From NCBI GenBank assembly GCA_041484525.1, contig JBGPHT010000260.1:1-6195 (forward strand): DNA of 6,195 nucleotides. The letters run 5' to 3'. The DNA is from JBGPHT01 sp041484525 (GTDB lineage Bacteria > Acidobacteriota > Terriglobia > Bryobacterales > Bryobacteraceae). The notes beneath the pieces were generated by a model that searched no databases, was not told the DNA's origin, and saw nothing but the letters and a program-made list of their open reading frames with translations. Position 1 is the stretch's first letter. Each line of letters starts with the position of its first letter. The translations under genes were made by a program, and so were the position numbers. Positions 1-5,428 of the stretch are shown piece after piece.

Positions 1-528
1 GGCGTACGTCGGGTTGTCCCACGCGTCCAGCACCTGTATCTCGTACCGGCTCATCAGCAGCACGCCGCTGTTGGCGCGGCCCTGACTGTTGGCTCGCACC
101 TCCGCCGGCGACGCCCATTCGATATGCAGTTGGCAATCGCCGAACTTCTCGCGCGTCTGCAGGTCGCCCGTCCCCGCCCCTACCTGGAAATGGCCGTCCT
201 CCACCTTCCATTGCGCGTCCAACATCTTTCCGGCATTGGCCCCCTTCCCCAGTTGCTGCCATTTCGAGAGGTCCGTGCCGTCGAAGAGCACCACCGCATC
301 GGAAGGCGCGCCTCCTGCCACCGACGACGGCGTGATCTGTGCGGGCTTCGGCCGATTCGGATCGTGTACGTGCCAAGGCATGCCCGGCAGCATCGGCGTA
401 TCCGTAAAGCCTGAGTCCGCCGGCCGCCATGGCGGAAGCTGCGGCGATGTCTGCTGCTGGGCTTCGACAGCCGCCGCTCCGGAAAGCGCGGCCGCAGCGG
501 AAAGTCTCAGGAATTCCTGGCGAGTCAT
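1..528 (-). CDS. DUF1080 / 3-keto-disaccharide hydrolase-like secreted protein, N-terminal part
   Basis: The minus strand reads open for 176 codons from ATG at 528 to the left edge, so the C-terminal part is missing. Residues 1-23 form an export signal starting MTRQEFLRLSAAAALSG. It resembles a Tat signal but has RQ where the twin arginine would be, so the Sec route is equally possible. After a Pro-rich spacer (about 24-75), residues 80-90 read VLFDGTDLSKW, the usual opening of the DUF1080 beta-sandwich. Residues 150-175 hold GRANSGVLL followed by RYEIQVLDAWDNPTY, the most conserved block of that family. DUF1080 members are extracytoplasmic proteins, and some cleave 3-keto-glucosides; the substrate here cannot be read from the fragment. 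No strong Shine-Dalgarno sequence precedes the ATG. The gene is divergent from the STAS-like gene, with 69 bp between starts. Family call is firm; specific activity is inference. Confidence 0.9.
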   Translation of the reverse strand, partial: MTRQEFLRLSAAAALSGAAAVEAQQQTSPQLPPWRPADSGFTDTPMLPGMPWHVHDPNRPKPAQITPSSVAGGAPSDAVVLFDGTDLSKWQQLGKGANAGKMLDAQWKVEDGHFQVGAGTGDLQTREKFGDCQLHIEWASPAEVRANSQGRANSGVLLMSRYEIQVLDAWDNPTYA

Positions 529-583
529 GCCCTATAGCTTACCCGAACGCCGCCAGCCGGCAAACGGTGTACGATCAAGGCAT

Positions 584-589
584 AGAGGG
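584..589 (+). promoter_or_regulatory. Ribosome binding site of the STAS-like gene
   Basis: AGAGGG lies 8 bases before the ATG at 598 and supports this start codon. The 69-bp gap between the two divergent genes must also hold both promoters, but no convincing -35/-10 pair was found on either strand. Confidence 0.6.
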
Positions 590-597
590 ATGCGGAC

Positions 598-1011
598 ATG
601 GATTACGACTTGCAGTTCGATCCCAGGCACCGGGTCCTGCTCATCACTCTGGGAAAAGTAGTCACCGAAGCATCCGCCTCGGCCACCTATACGGCGGTGG
701 AGCGTTTCATCGCCGCCGAGGGTCCCTGCTCTGCGATTGCGGACTTGTCCGCGATTGAGCGGGCCGACGTCCACGGCTACTTCGTACGATCTCTCGCGTC
801 GAGGCCGCGCGCCATCCCCGCCGGAATGCCGCTCATACTGGTTGCTCCCCAGCTCGTCATCTACGGTCTGAGCCGGATGTTCCAATTGCTGCGGGACGAA
901 ATGGAAGGCTACCAGATCGTCCGTAGACGGGAAGAGGCATTTGCCCTACTTTCCCTGGAGCCGCGCGATTTCCTGGCAGTCAACGCAAGCTGCCTGGTCG
1001 CGGCCCGCTAG
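598..1011 (+). CDS. STAS/SpoIIAA-like small cytoplasmic protein
   Basis: The product has 137 residues with no signal peptide or membrane segment. The pattern suggests a SpoIIAA/STAS-type alpha-beta fold. A first strand, RVLLITLGKVV (about 12-22), is followed by a helix (28-40). Then come a buried strand, SAIADLSAI (45-53), a helix near 60-70, a strand, MPLILVAPQ (77-85), and a final helix (88-101) with a C-terminal strand-helix, YQIVRRREEAFALL. Proteins of this kind, annotated only as hypothetical or STAS-like, are frequent in acidobacteria (from memory). STAS proteins usually act in protein-protein regulation, for example as anti-anti-sigma factors. A phosphorylatable Ser would be expected after the DLS segment, but I cannot identify it confidently. 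The ATG is set by the AGAGGG 8 bases upstream. The gene ends 6 bp from the stop of the convergent 58-aa gene. Real gene: likely; fold: moderate; function: unknown. Confidence 0.8.
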   Translation: MDYDLQFDPRHRVLLITLGKVVTEASASATYTAVERFIAAEGPCSAIADLSAIERADVHGYFVRSLASRPRAIPAGMPLILVAPQLVIYGLSRMFQLLRDEMEGYQIVRRREEAFALLSLEPRDFLAVNASCLVAAR

Positions 1012-1017
1012 CGCTGG

Positions 1018-1194
1018 TCAGAACGGACGGCTGTCCGCCCATTGCTGAGCAAGTTTTCGCTCCGCGAGCGCGCGCTCGATAACTGCCACTGCGAATTCGC
1101 AGGCAGCCTCCGAAGGTCGCGGGCGGTCTTGGAACGACAATTTCATTCCCTCGTTACCGGCTGCGATGTCGTTTCTAACTGAGCAATCGATCAT
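1018..1194 (-). CDS. 58-aa protein of unknown function
   Basis: This small gene has no recognised family. The start at 1194 (MIDCSVRNDIAAG...) is chosen because GGGGAGG ends 5 bases before it. A longer reading from 1248 would begin inside the predicted -35 box. The product is soluble, with no signal or membrane segment. Residues 1-26 are polar, and residues 28-53 (SEAACEFAVAVIERALAERK and on) look like one amphipathic helix, which could serve dimerisation or partner binding. The stop lies 6 bp from the stop of the convergent STAS-like gene, with no room for separate terminators, so the two messages should overlap at their 3' ends. It might be a small regulator or an adaptor, but nothing in the sequence decides this. 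A strong ribosome site plus a plausible promoter make it more likely real than chance. Confidence 0.6.
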   Translation of the reverse strand: MIDCSVRNDIAAGNEGMKLSFQDRPRPSEAACEFAVAVIERALAERKLAQQWADSRPF

Positions 1195-1199
1195 GGGCA

Positions 1200-1206
1200 C
1201 CTCCCC
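1200..1206 (-). promoter_or_regulatory. Strong ribosome binding site of the 58-aa gene
   Basis: Read on the minus strand this is GGGGAGG followed by TGCCC and ATG. It is the best Shine-Dalgarno match in the left half of the window, and it decides the start at 1194 over the upstream in-frame codon. Confidence 0.65.
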
Positions 1207-1218
1207 AACTGATGTCCG

Positions 1219-1248
1219 ATTATGGACGCATCGTCCGGCGCGCGCCAA
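1219..1248 (-). promoter_or_regulatory. Predicted sigma70-type promoter of the 58-aa gene
   Basis: On the minus strand, TTGGCG (1248-1243) and CATAAT (1224-1219) are separated by 18 bp. Four of six and five of six bases match the consensus. Transcription would start near 1212, giving a leader of about 18 nt that just contains the ribosome site. Seen by eye only. Confidence 0.45.
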
Positions 1249-1254
1249 GGTCTG

Positions 1255-1273
1255 GACGTACTCACGACGTACT
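1255..1273. repeat. Tandem 8-bp direct repeat, candidate activator site
   Basis: GACGTACT occurs twice with a 3-bp spacer (1255-1262 and 1266-1273), a period of 11 bp or about one helical turn. It ends 6 bp upstream of the -35 box of the minus-strand promoter. Tandem half-sites with an 11-bp period are typical of PhoB/OmpR-type response regulators. The regulator itself is unknown, and no regulator gene lies in the window. Confidence 0.45.
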
Positions 1274-1328
1274 AACTCTCGTTAGCCGGCACGGGGTACG
1301 AATAGGACCCTTTCGGACGAATTCCAGG

Positions 1329-1360
1329 CGGGTTGGCCCTGGGGAAAAGGCGGCAACCCG
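1329..1360. repeat. Inverted repeat / possible hairpin downstream of the metalloprotease gene
   Basis: CGGGTTG (1329-1335) and CAACCCG (1354-1360) are perfect 7-bp arms around an 18-bp loop. The hairpin lies about 100 bp past the metalloprotease stop in the direction of its transcription, so it could mark the end of that message. There is no T-tract on either side, so it is not a standard intrinsic terminator. The rest of the 1249-1457 gap shows nothing else I can support. Confidence 0.35.
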
Positions 1361-1457
1361 TTACAAGTGAACAGCTTGCGAGGATCGATGGCGTATTTCA
1401 GTGCTCTACTAACTAATGGCAGGGTGGCCTTCCCGCACCGAAACCGTTCTGTCCCTG

Positions 1458-2249
1458 CTAGGTTTTCTTATATTGCGACTTCATGAATTTCTTGTCCGTG
1501 GACGAGAGTTCTCCATTTGAACTTGTGCCCTTGTGATCGGTGAACAACTCCGGTGGGAACCCATACAACATGATTGACTTCGGATCGAAGTTGGTGAAAT
1601 TCGTCTGGCTTCTCGAGTAGCGGTCCAGAATGTTTTGATCGATGTCGGCTTTCGACCAGTTATTCGGCGGGCCACTGAACGCCTTGTAGACGGCCGCCTT
1701 GTCCCACTTAAGGCCGCCGGCACCTGGGCTCTGGTGCTCGTGGATGGCGCCCAGGGTGTGTCCGAACTCATGCAGGACAACCCGCCGGTACTCGTCTTCG
1801 TCGGTATCGTCCCTCAGCCAGCCATAGTTCATCGTAGGAGCTGTCTTGCCGAAGTACTCCGCTACCAGCGCGTCATTTCCCACTGCCGACCACGACCCGC
1901 TATCGGCAACGAACGAGATGCGGATTTCAGCCGGGCCCGTCTTTACGAACTTGAGTTTCACGGTCGTGTACTGTTCCCACTCGCGCGAGATGGCTTCGAC
2001 GCGCGACTTCTGCGATTTCGACCCGTCCAGGAAGCGACACTTCAACTGTTGTCCGATCTGCCAGTATTTGCCGCGCTCCATGGCCATCCGAAGGGCGGGG
2101 TTCGGCGCCATATTGAGCTGTGCGACCAACTTTGGAGTTAGTTTGGGCCGGTTGTCCGCGCGTACCGCGATCGACCTCTCCAGCGCGATTAGTTTCAGAT
2201 GGGCCGGAATGACCCGATCGATACATAAGTAGAGATTCTTCTTCGCCAT
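1458..2249 (-). CDS. Astacin-like (M12A-type) zinc metalloprotease without signal peptide
   Basis: The 263-aa product carries the astacin-type zinc motif HEFGHTLGAIHE. H160, H164 and H170 would be the zinc ligands, E161 the catalytic base and G167 the turn residue. The Met-turn SIMLY follows at 225-229, with M227 under the metal site and Y229 as the possible fifth ligand of astacins. Upstream, a segment around 86-115 (REWEQYTTVKLKFV...AEIRISF) and GSWSAVGNDAL (118-128) match the usual N-terminal half of the catalytic domain. The protein should hydrolyse peptide bonds, but the substrate is unknown. Most relatives are secreted with a signal and propeptide. Here the N terminus (MAKKNLYLCIDRVIP) is polar with no signal peptide, and the start is fixed by AAAGGAG 10 bases upstream. 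Residues 1-85 could act as a propeptide or the enzyme may use another export route (inference). It is transcribed alone and divergent from the kinase remnant. Confidence 0.88.
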   Translation of the reverse strand: MAKKNLYLCIDRVIPAHLKLIALERSIAVRADNRPKLTPKLVAQLNMAPNPALRMAMERGKYWQIGQQLKCRFLDGSKSQKSRVEAISREWEQYTTVKLKFVKTGPAEIRISFVADSGSWSAVGNDALVAEYFGKTAPTMNYGWLRDDTDEDEYRRVVLHEFGHTLGAIHEHQSPGAGGLKWDKAAVYKAFSGPPNNWSKADIDQNILDRYSRSQTNFTNFDPKSIMLYGFPPELFTDHKGTSSNGELSSTDKKFMKSQYKKT

Positions 2250-2259
2250 GTTCTTGTGG

Positions 2260-2266
2260 CTCCTTT
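2260..2266 (-). promoter_or_regulatory. Ribosome binding site of the metalloprotease gene
   Basis: AAAGGAG on the minus strand lies 10 bases before the ATG at 2249. It matters because it confirms the short, signal-less N terminus. No clear promoter was found in the 200 bp upstream. Confidence 0.6.
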
Positions 2267-2478
2267 AGATCAAATAGTCAATCCACAAACTGTCTGACTG
2301 AAGTCCTGAGGCAGACCGGTCCTGGCTCAGCCAAACAGTGTGCCTCCTGGAATGCCTTGCTAGTCGAGAACCGCGACTCCCGCGCCAACCGGTCACCTTT
2401 GGCGCGCGGTCTCGGACAATTCGTCGATAATATCACGTCGGTGTTGCCATAGGTTGCCGGGATCGGGTGCGCAGCACG

Positions 2479-2724
2479 ATGGCCCGGCCGCTGTTCCCCT
2501 CGACTGCTCGCTTCGGGGCGAGAAACGTCTCGCGAATTGGCTCGGGCGGCATGGGTGAGGTATGGCGGGTCGCCGCGCTGAATCATTTCGAATGTCGCGA
2601 CGCTACGGTCTGGCCGCCGCGCACGCCGCGGCATCGTCCATCGCGACTCAAACCCGACAACATTCTCCTGGCCAACGATGGCCGCGTAAAGATCTTCGAT
2701 TTTGGTGAGGCGGCCAAGTGGCGA
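2479..2724 (+). pseudogene. Hanks-type Ser/Thr protein kinase remnant (PknB-like), heavily decayed
   Basis: Pieces of a bacterial Ser/Thr kinase domain follow one another in the right order but in three frames. In the frame of ATG 2479, ARFGARNVSRIGSGGMGEVW (ending at 2565) is the start of the domain with the ATP-binding glycine loop. AALNH (2572-2586) may be a scrap of the ALNHPNI region. GLAAAHAA (2607-2630) then reads in a second frame and GIVHRD (2630-2647) in a third. LKPDNILLANDGRVKIFDFG (2647-2706) returns to the first, with the DFG motif at 2698-2706. The motif HRDLKPDN is thus intact except for one lost base, and one more base is lost just before GIVHRD. The segment between glycine loop and catalytic loop, with the ATP-binding Lys and the alpha-C Glu, is almost wholly missing. 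So are the activation segment and C-lobe after DFG, and any sensor domain. It cannot encode an active kinase. Intact homologues are abundant in acidobacteria. Confidence 0.85.
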
Positions 2725-2825
2725 ACCGGATTGGCCACAATCCATGTTTTCGTGGTGCGTTCCACAAGGGTCCTTTGATGAGACTTGGGATGAGCAGATC
2801 GTAGAATTGTGGCCGTGCCGAATGG

Positions 2826-2855
2826 TTCTCAATCGCGCGCGGAAACTGATATAGT
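2826..2855 (+). promoter_or_regulatory. Possible promoter of the DUF3500 unit
   Basis: TTCTCA (2826-2831) and TATAGT (2850-2855) are 18 bp apart. The -10 box is good and the -35 box is weak. Start of transcription would be near 2862, just before the ribosome site AGAGG (2865-2869), leaving a very short leader. Confidence 0.35.
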
Positions 2856-2876
2856 CGTCCACCTAGAGGTACCCCT

Positions 2877-3983
2877 ATGCTAATGAACAGACGCGGATGG
2901 ACCGTCTTGTCGGTAGCCTTCGCCGCGGCGGTGTTACCGGTTGCGGTTGGCGCACAGCAGCGACCTGGTTCGCCGCCACCGGTCACATCTACGACGAAGG
3001 GAACCGTAACGGCGAGGGTGGTCGAAGCGGCCAACACGTTCCTGGCGACGCTCTCCGTCGCCGAACGGGCCAAATGCACGTTCGGCTTCGTGAGCAGCCA
3101 GCGGACTGGCTGGTCCAACCTTCCCACCGGAATTTTTCAGCGGAATGGCTTGCGCTTCGGTGACATGACGTCGCGGCAACGCGAGGCGGCGCTCACGCTC
3201 GTGGCCGCAGCCTTGAGCCGCGAGGGCTACCAAAAGGTCACCGACATCATGAACGGTGATGAGGTCCTCAAGAACGCCGGAGGCGGGCAGACCGGTGGTC
3301 GCCAGGGAGGCGCGGGTCCCGGGGGGGCAGGCGGACGCGGCGGCGGTATTCGCTTCGGACTCGACGAGTACTACATTGCGCTCCTCGGGACTCCGTCCGC
3401 AACCGCGGCGTGGATGATTCAATTTGGCGGGCATCATCTCGCGATCAACGTCACGGTTGTCGGCCCGAACACCGTAATGACGCCCAGCCTGCCCGCCGCC
3501 CAGCCGGCAAAGTACACGTTGAACGGCCAGACCATTCGACCCCTCGGCCACGAAAACGACAAGGGCTTTGCACTCATCAACGCGCTGAATGCCGCGCAAC
3601 AGAAGCACGCTGTCCTTAACTATGACGTGAAGGATTTGGTGCTCGGGCCCGGCGCCGATGGAAAAACGATCCAACCGGAAGGCATCCTCGCGTCCGAGTT
3701 GGATGCGAATCAGCAGGCTCTGCTGCTCGACGTCGTGCACGAATGGGTCGGCATCCTCAACGACGAGGCGGCAGCAGCCAAGATGGCGGAAATCAAAGCC
3801 AACCTGCCGCAAACCTACTTCGCCTGGAGCGGAACCACGCAGAACGGCGGTCTGGCGTACTACCGCGTCCAGGGGCCGACGCTGGTCATCGAGTATGCGC
3901 CGCAGCAGGGCGACCTAAACCACATCCACACAATCTACCGCGACCCAACCAACGATTACGGCGCGAAACTCGTCAGACCATGA
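2877..3983 (+). CDS. Secreted DUF3500 family protein
   Basis: The 368-aa product starts with a signal peptide (MLMNRRGWTVLSVAFAAAVL..., cleavage probably after AVGA near residue 26). The rest matches the DUF3500 pattern in order. WSNLPTGIFQRNGLRFGDM lies at 79-97 and QREAALTLVAAALSREGYQK at 101-120. GTPSATAAWMIQFGGHHLAIN, with its HH pair (186-187), lies at 171-191, and RPLGHEND at 221-228. Near the end are TYFAWSG (313-319), the HIHTIYRDPTNDYG segment (349-362) and the closing residues. The conserved His residues suggest metal or ligand binding, but no function is established for the family. A Gly-rich stretch (135-157, mostly G with A, R, Q) is probably a flexible loop. The first ATG is preferred because AGAGG lies 7 bases before it; the ATG at 2883 would be farther away. 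The stop overlaps the next start as ATGA, so it is cotranscribed with the EF-hand gene. Confidence 0.92.
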   Translation: MLMNRRGWTVLSVAFAAAVLPVAVGAQQRPGSPPPVTSTTKGTVTARVVEAANTFLATLSVAERAKCTFGFVSSQRTGWSNLPTGIFQRNGLRFGDMTSRQREAALTLVAAALSREGYQKVTDIMNGDEVLKNAGGGQTGGRQGGAGPGGAGGRGGGIRFGLDEYYIALLGTPSATAAWMIQFGGHHLAINVTVVGPNTVMTPSLPAAQPAKYTLNGQTIRPLGHENDKGFALINALNAAQQKHAVLNYDVKDLVLGPGADGKTIQPEGILASELDANQQALLLDVVHEWVGILNDEAAAAKMAEIKANLPQTYFAWSGTTQNGGLAYYRVQGPTLVIEYAPQQGDLNHIHTIYRDPTNDYGAKLVRP

Positions 3984-4648
3984 GCGTGCGGAGACTCGTA
4001 GTATCATTCGCAGTCCTGGGCGCCTGGCTGGCAACTCTCCCTCCGGTCGCGGCGCATCGGGTGGATGAATATCTCCAGGCCACGCGGCTATCCATCGACA
4101 TAGAGCGTGTGGATCTGGAAATCGACCTCACGGCCGGCTCGGCTGTGGCATCCGAGGTATTCGCCTGGATCGATACGAACCGCGACGGTGAGATTTCCAA
4201 TGCTGAGGGCGAAGCGTATGCGCGACAGATGCTCGGTTCGGTCGTGCTGAAAGTCGACGGCCGGCCCGTGCCCATCCAGTTGGTCGAGACCGGCTTCCCG
4301 CAATTTCGCGCTATGAGCCTGGGCGTGGGGACCATCCGATTGCGGGCAACCGCGAGAGTTCCGGCTGCAAGCGCCGGACGTCATGAGGTCTCTTTCTTGA
4401 ACACGCACCGGACCGAGTCGAGCGTCTACCTTGTCAACGCGCTGGTTCCGGCGAATCCTCGCATTCAGCTCGCAGATCAGCGGCGCGATCGGGCGCAGCT
4501 CGGACTGACGTTGAATTACACGGTCATGGCCGATGCGCCGTCGGCTCGAACTCTCGTGCTGCTTACCGGGTTGGTGATGGCTGCATGTTTGTTTTTGCGA
4601 CGCGGCTACTCACTAACGCACGGCCGTCGGGCACCGCGAACGCCGTAG
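3980..4648 (+). CDS. Secreted EF-hand protein with C-terminal membrane anchor
   Basis: The 222-aa product starts with a signal peptide (MSVRRLVVSFAVLGAWLATL, cleavage probably after PPVAA at 25). A beta-rich segment follows (26-63). Then comes a canonical EF-hand loop, DTNRDGEISNAE (65-76), with D65, N67, D69, I72 and E76 in the calcium-binding positions. A second domain (85-182) includes the conserved-looking LNTHRTESSVYLVNALVP (140-157). One hydrophobic segment, TLVLLTGLVMAACLFL (191-206), is followed by RR and a basic tail, so the protein is probably anchored with most of it outside the cytoplasm. The arrangement recalls the periplasmic N-terminal region of HupE/UreJ-like proteins, without the multi-spanning part (from memory). 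A longer frame from 3743 is rejected because it runs inside DUF3500. The start overlaps the DUF3500 stop as ATGA with no own ribosome site, so translation is probably coupled. Calcium binding is likely; the role is unknown. Confidence 0.82.
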   Translation: MSVRRLVVSFAVLGAWLATLPPVAAHRVDEYLQATRLSIDIERVDLEIDLTAGSAVASEVFAWIDTNRDGEISNAEGEAYARQMLGSVVLKVDGRPVPIQLVETGFPQFRAMSLGVGTIRLRATARVPAASAGRHEVSFLNTHRTESSVYLVNALVPANPRIQLADQRRDRAQLGLTLNYTVMADAPSARTLVLLTGLVMAACLFLRRGYSLTHGRRAPRTP

Positions 4649-4688
4649 CCAGCTCGTCGTCAGGCTTGAACACGGACCGGGCTTCTGA

Positions 4689-4718
4689 TTGACCCGGCAA
4701 AATGCCAAGTTGTATAGT
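4689..4718 (+). promoter_or_regulatory. Promoter of the DUF305 gene, predicted leaderless
   Basis: TTGACC (4689-4694) and TATAGT (4713-4718) are 18 bp apart, each five of six to the sigma70 consensus. Transcription would begin about 7 bp after the -10 box, at or next to the ATG at 4724, which has no Shine-Dalgarno sequence. This predicts a leaderless message. It is the best promoter match in the window. Confidence 0.6.
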
Positions 4719-4735
4719 TGCTCATGGCACTTGGC
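4704..4735. promoter_or_regulatory. Inverted repeat over -10 box and start codon, candidate operator
   Basis: GCCAAGT (4704-4710) and ACTTGGC (4729-4735) are perfect 7-bp inverted arms with centres 25 bp apart. They enclose the -10 box, the predicted transcription start and the ATG. If transcription starts near 4725, the left arm is not in the RNA, so this would be a DNA site for a dimeric repressor rather than an RNA hairpin. The right arm is also coding sequence. The regulator is unknown. Confidence 0.45.
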
Positions 4736-5428
4736 GTTTGGCCTTTTTCCGCCGCCTTGCTTTTGGCGAGTGCGGCAACGGCATTTGACCAACAGGCAAA
4801 TCCGACGGCTGGCAGTGTGCCCATTGTGCAACCGGGTGCACCCGGGCAGAGCAGCAAGATCCTCTCGCCGGCCACCGCTAGGACACCGCCACGGGCGCCT
4901 CTAGAGGCTGACATCAGCTTCATGCAGGGCATGTTCCACCATCATTCGCAGGCAGTCGAGATGACCGATCTGCTGCGCACCCGAAGCCGCAACAAGAGGC
5001 TCCAGGCATTGGGCAAGCGCATCAGCATCTCGCAGACCGACGAGATGAAATACATGAAGCAGTGGCTCGAGGATCGCGGCCAGCCGGCGCCCACCGGGCA
5101 TGGCATGATGGATCATTCGGCCGGCATGAAAGGGCATGACATGAAAAGTATGGGCGCTATGGATATGGGCTCCATGCCCCTGATGCCCGGCATGTTGACC
5201 CCGGAGCAGATGAAGACCCTGGCCAAAGCCAACGGCCGGTCGTTCGACCATTTGTTCTTGACGGGCATGATTCAGCACCACACTGGCGCCCTGGTGATGG
5301 TGGAGGATCTCTTCGACACGGCAGGCGCCGGCCAGGACAACGTGTTGTTCGACTTCGCCACCGATGTGGACAACACACAGCGCGCGGAAATCAAAGTCAT
5401 GCAGGGCATGCTCAAGGAGAAACCATGA
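4724..5428 (+). CDS. DUF305 family exported protein with Met/His-rich linker
   Basis: The 234-aa product has a short hydrophobic signal (residues 1-20, SAALLLASAATA, without the usual basic N-region) and a low-complexity spacer to about 60. Two related halves of a DUF305 four-helix bundle follow. The first has FMQGMFHHHSQAVEM (66-80) and later DEMKYM (106-111). The second has FLTGMIQHHTGALVM (178-192) and later AEIKVM (221-226). Between them, residues 126-157 hold ten Met and three His, a typical soft-metal-binding stretch. DUF305 proteins are ferritin-like exported proteins, and some, such as cyanobacterial CopM, bind copper. Copper or silver handling is therefore plausible here but not shown. 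A TAG at 4715-4717 limits the start to TTG 4718 or ATG 4724. The ATG is chosen because it coincides with the predicted transcription start. The stop overlaps the LVIVD gene start as ATGA. Confidence 0.9.
   Translation: MALGVWPFSAALLLASAATAFDQQANPTAGSVPIVQPGAPGQSSKILSPATARTPPRAPLEADISFMQGMFHHHSQAVEMTDLLRTRSRNKRLQALGKRISISQTDEMKYMKQWLEDRGQPAPTGHGMMDHSAGMKGHDMKSMGAMDMGSMPLMPGMLTPEQMKTLAKANGRSFDHLFLTGMIQHHTGALVMVEDLFDTAGAGQDNVLFDFATDVDNTQRAEIKVMQGMLKEKP
5414..5419 (+). promoter_or_regulatory. Ribosome binding site of the LVIVD-repeat gene
   Basis: AAGGAG, 5 bases before the ATG at 5425, lies inside the last codons of the DUF305 gene. It fixes the start of the next gene and gives it its own strong initiation site despite the ATGA overlap. 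Confidence 0.7.

Larger units (their letters stand above)
2250..2876. other. Gene-poor decayed stretch between metalloprotease and DUF3500 genes
   Basis: No intact gene is supported in these 627 bp. They hold the metalloprotease leader at the left, about 200 bp (2270-2470) with no recognisable coding sequence, the kinase remnant, and about 100 bp of unassigned sequence before the DUF3500 promoter. A small perfect inverted repeat, GGATTG-GCCA-CAATCC (2728-2743), lies right after the last recognisable kinase codons. The long minus-strand open frame across 2278-2862 is antisense to the kinase remains and has no family resemblance. Confidence 0.6.

Noticed and set aside
89..661. Plus-strand open frame of 190 codons
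   Set aside because: It is antisense to the DUF1080 coding sequence, runs on into the STAS-like gene in another frame, and shows no family pattern.
1388..1483. 31-codon plus-strand open frame starting MAYFSALL
   Set aside because: Weak ribosome site, no known family, and it overlaps the end of the metalloprotease gene.
2607..2706. Programmed frameshifting to express the kinase
   Set aside because: Two shifts within 17 bp without slippery heptamers, together with loss of most of the N-lobe and all of the C-lobe, fit decay and not recoding.
2278..2862. Minus-strand open frame of 194 codons opposite the kinase remnant
   Set aside because: Composition is Arg/Pro/Ser-rich, no domain is recognisable, and the plus strand carries unmistakable kinase motifs. 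A by-product of GC-rich sequence.
2934..3812. Minus-strand open frame of 292 codons inside the DUF3500 gene
   Set aside because: Antisense shadow; the plus-strand frame has signal peptide, family motifs and a ribosome site.
3743..3979. N-terminal extension of the EF-hand protein from an upstream ATG
   Set aside because: It lies within the DUF3500 frame; the signal peptide begins exactly at the ATG at 3980.
4677..4697. CCGGG/CCCGG inverted repeat after the EF-hand gene as terminator
   Set aside because: Only 5 bp of stem, an 11-base loop, no T-tract, and it overlaps the -35 box of the DUF305 promoter.
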